Of a stretch of 64,000 nt of DNA, positions 63,080-64,000 are shown one piece after another; the first letter of the stretch is position 1; each line of letters opens with the position of its first letter. The notes beneath the pieces are model-generated. The model had not been told where the DNA came from and did no database searches. It was given only the letters and a program-made list of their open reading frames with translations. Source of the stretch: Skeletonema tropicum (Eukaryota > Bacillariophyta > Thalassiosirophyceae > Thalassiosirales > Thalassiosiraceae); contig CM074135.1 in the NCBI GenBank assembly GCA_037178625.1, positions 2,606,001 to 2,670,000 on the forward strand. Direction: 5' to 3'. The position numbers and the translations under genes are program-made.

Positions 63080-63490
63080 TTACGCTCCACCCCAGAGCCC
63101 CCACCACCATTTTCTACGTCTTTTGTTGCTATGAGATTCATCCCCAACATACGATTTACCCCCGTCTGCTGCTTCGATTGCCGCCAGCTCAGCGTCTAGC
63201 TGCTTTGTTTTGTCTTTATATTCGGCGATTATCGCTTCATGTTCTGCAATTATGGCGGCGTGGTCGTCTTTTTCTTGCACAATGCATTGCTTCCTATTCA
63301 CTATTGAGTTCACTCCTGCTATTGATAATATCAATGCGATACGTAATGCTTCGTGTCCATAAAGACGACCCACCAATGACAAAACTTCAGGCAAGATGAG
63401 AGGATCAACCACGTCGTACAGAGATTCATGTACTCCCTGTAATTCAGCCAACTTCGCTCTTTTCGTACTGTCTAGCTGTGTCTTCATCAC
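63080..63490 (-). pseudogene. solo C-terminal domain of the LRR family (member i)
   Basis: 136 codons, from MMKTQLDSTKRAKLAELQGV through DPLILPEVLSLVGRLYGHEA and NSIVNRKQC, a coiled coil (AAIIAEHEAIIAEYKDKTKQ), to SHSNKRRRKWWWGLWGGA and a stop. No LRR precedes it: upstream of ~63500 the sequence is unrelated. It keeps an uninterrupted frame over the whole domain. An ATG is available at 63488, so it could still be expressed as a stand-alone domain, or be a 5'-truncated copy. Confidence 0.65.
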
Positions 63491-63848
63491 CTTCTCTTTG
63501 CCAGCTGCTTTACATTATTTAATGTAGACCTACACAGGATTATCCTCTGCCTGTTGCTGTTGTTTTGTGATCTCCAAAACTTTGGATGCGCTCAAAGGGA
63601 GCCTGCAACTGGGACGGATGGAGGCGAGATGAGAGTTATTGTGTTTTGAGCGTCACAGTGACTACGTTCTTGCCCAAAGTGGGCTCGGCAGCTGAAGTAG
63701 GTGGTGTAATGACGTACATGTGTACTTATTGAGCAAAAGTAAAGAAAAGGACTTTGTGCTGAACGACAACGATGAAGCTCTACTGCTTACAAAATCCTAT
63801 TACACTACATGATGATGGGAGAGAGATGGTAGATGCAGAGACTCCACC
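63491..63848. other. intergenic region
   Basis: No gene recognised. Confidence 0.4.
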
Positions 63849-64000
63849 TCATTTGACTTGCAAATTAGGACAGGAACGGCGAGGAAGTTTCTCAATCTCT
63901 ACCGTATCCAAAACCCCCTTCAAGTATTCATACCCATCCTTGCGTCTGGACCTCTTGCGATGCCTTCGAAAAACTAACAATACTCCAAGGATGGATGCAA
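63849..64000 (-). CDS. 3' end of a gene leaving the window, probable membrane protein
   Basis: On the minus strand the frame is open from the window edge to TGA at 63849-63851: ASILGVLLVFRRHRKRSRRK, DGYEYLKGVLDTVEIEKL, PRRSCPNLQVK. A hydrophobic stretch followed by a dense basic cluster suggests the end of a membrane helix with a cytosolic tail of ~40 residues. No start codon lies in the window. Family not recognised. Confidence 0.5.
   Translation of the reverse strand, partial: ASILGVLLVFRRHRKRSRRKDGYEYLKGVLDTVEIEKLPRRSCPNLQVK

Overview
The window reads as nuclear DNA of a stramenopile alga, most likely a centric diatom. The evidence is: short GT-AG introns (82-97 nt in four genes, 160 nt in one); three proteins with an N-terminal signal peptide followed by an aromatic, ASAFAP-like plastid-entry site (a carotenoid-isomerase-like enzyme, an RNB exoribonuclease and a Rieske oxygenase); protein families that I associate with diatoms; and many small inverted-repeat transposons. 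There are no operons. Neighbouring genes are often divergent or convergent.

Layout. 0.1-2.3 kb: an LRR protein divergent from an alpha/beta hydrolase. 3.0-6.3 kb: a DNA transposon with ~240-bp terminal inverted repeats carrying two convergent genes, a DDE-transposase-like protein and a complete XPG/FEN1-type nuclease. 6.4-17.4 kb: two paralogous STAND-type ATPase genes, the first intact with two introns, the second broken by frameshifts. Their last ~2.1 kb are almost identical, and a decayed non-LTR retrotransposon lies between them. 17.7-22.5 kb: a carotenoid isomerase-like gene (one frameshift) divergent from a three-exon plastid RNB exoribonuclease. 23-30.6 kb: an accessory, repeat-rich stretch with a small tetraspan gene, a Ty3/gypsy fragment fused to a copy of the RNB gene's 3' end, a 3.5-kb inverted-repeat element containing a four-unit 188-bp satellite, and a Tc1/mariner-like MITE. 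30-46.7 kb: a cluster of LRR genes sharing a C-terminal domain, interleaved with an EF-hand membrane protein, a Rieske oxygenase and an ankyrin/IQ protein. 47.7-59 kb: an NTF2-like protein, a Cys-rich single-pass membrane protein, BUB3, and two paralogues of a disordered family. 59-64 kb: remnants, a mucin-like surface protein, two more members of the LRR family, and the 3' end of a gene leaving the window.

The best candidate for something undescribed is the LRR family. It has eight copies or remnants between 30 and 63.5 kb: three intact, three broken by one or two point lesions, and two tail fragments. Each full member has RNI-type LRRs followed by a conserved helical domain (DPLHLPEVL...STVxRKxC), a coiled coil and a basic KRRR tail. 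The pattern is that of a fast birth-and-death receptor-like cluster. The second candidate is the DDE + XPG nuclease transposon.

Caution: many genes are broken by a single base (CRTISO-like, Rieske, STAND copy 2, LRR copies). Some of these may be residual assembly errors rather than biology. All functions are assigned by reading motifs; no database search was run.
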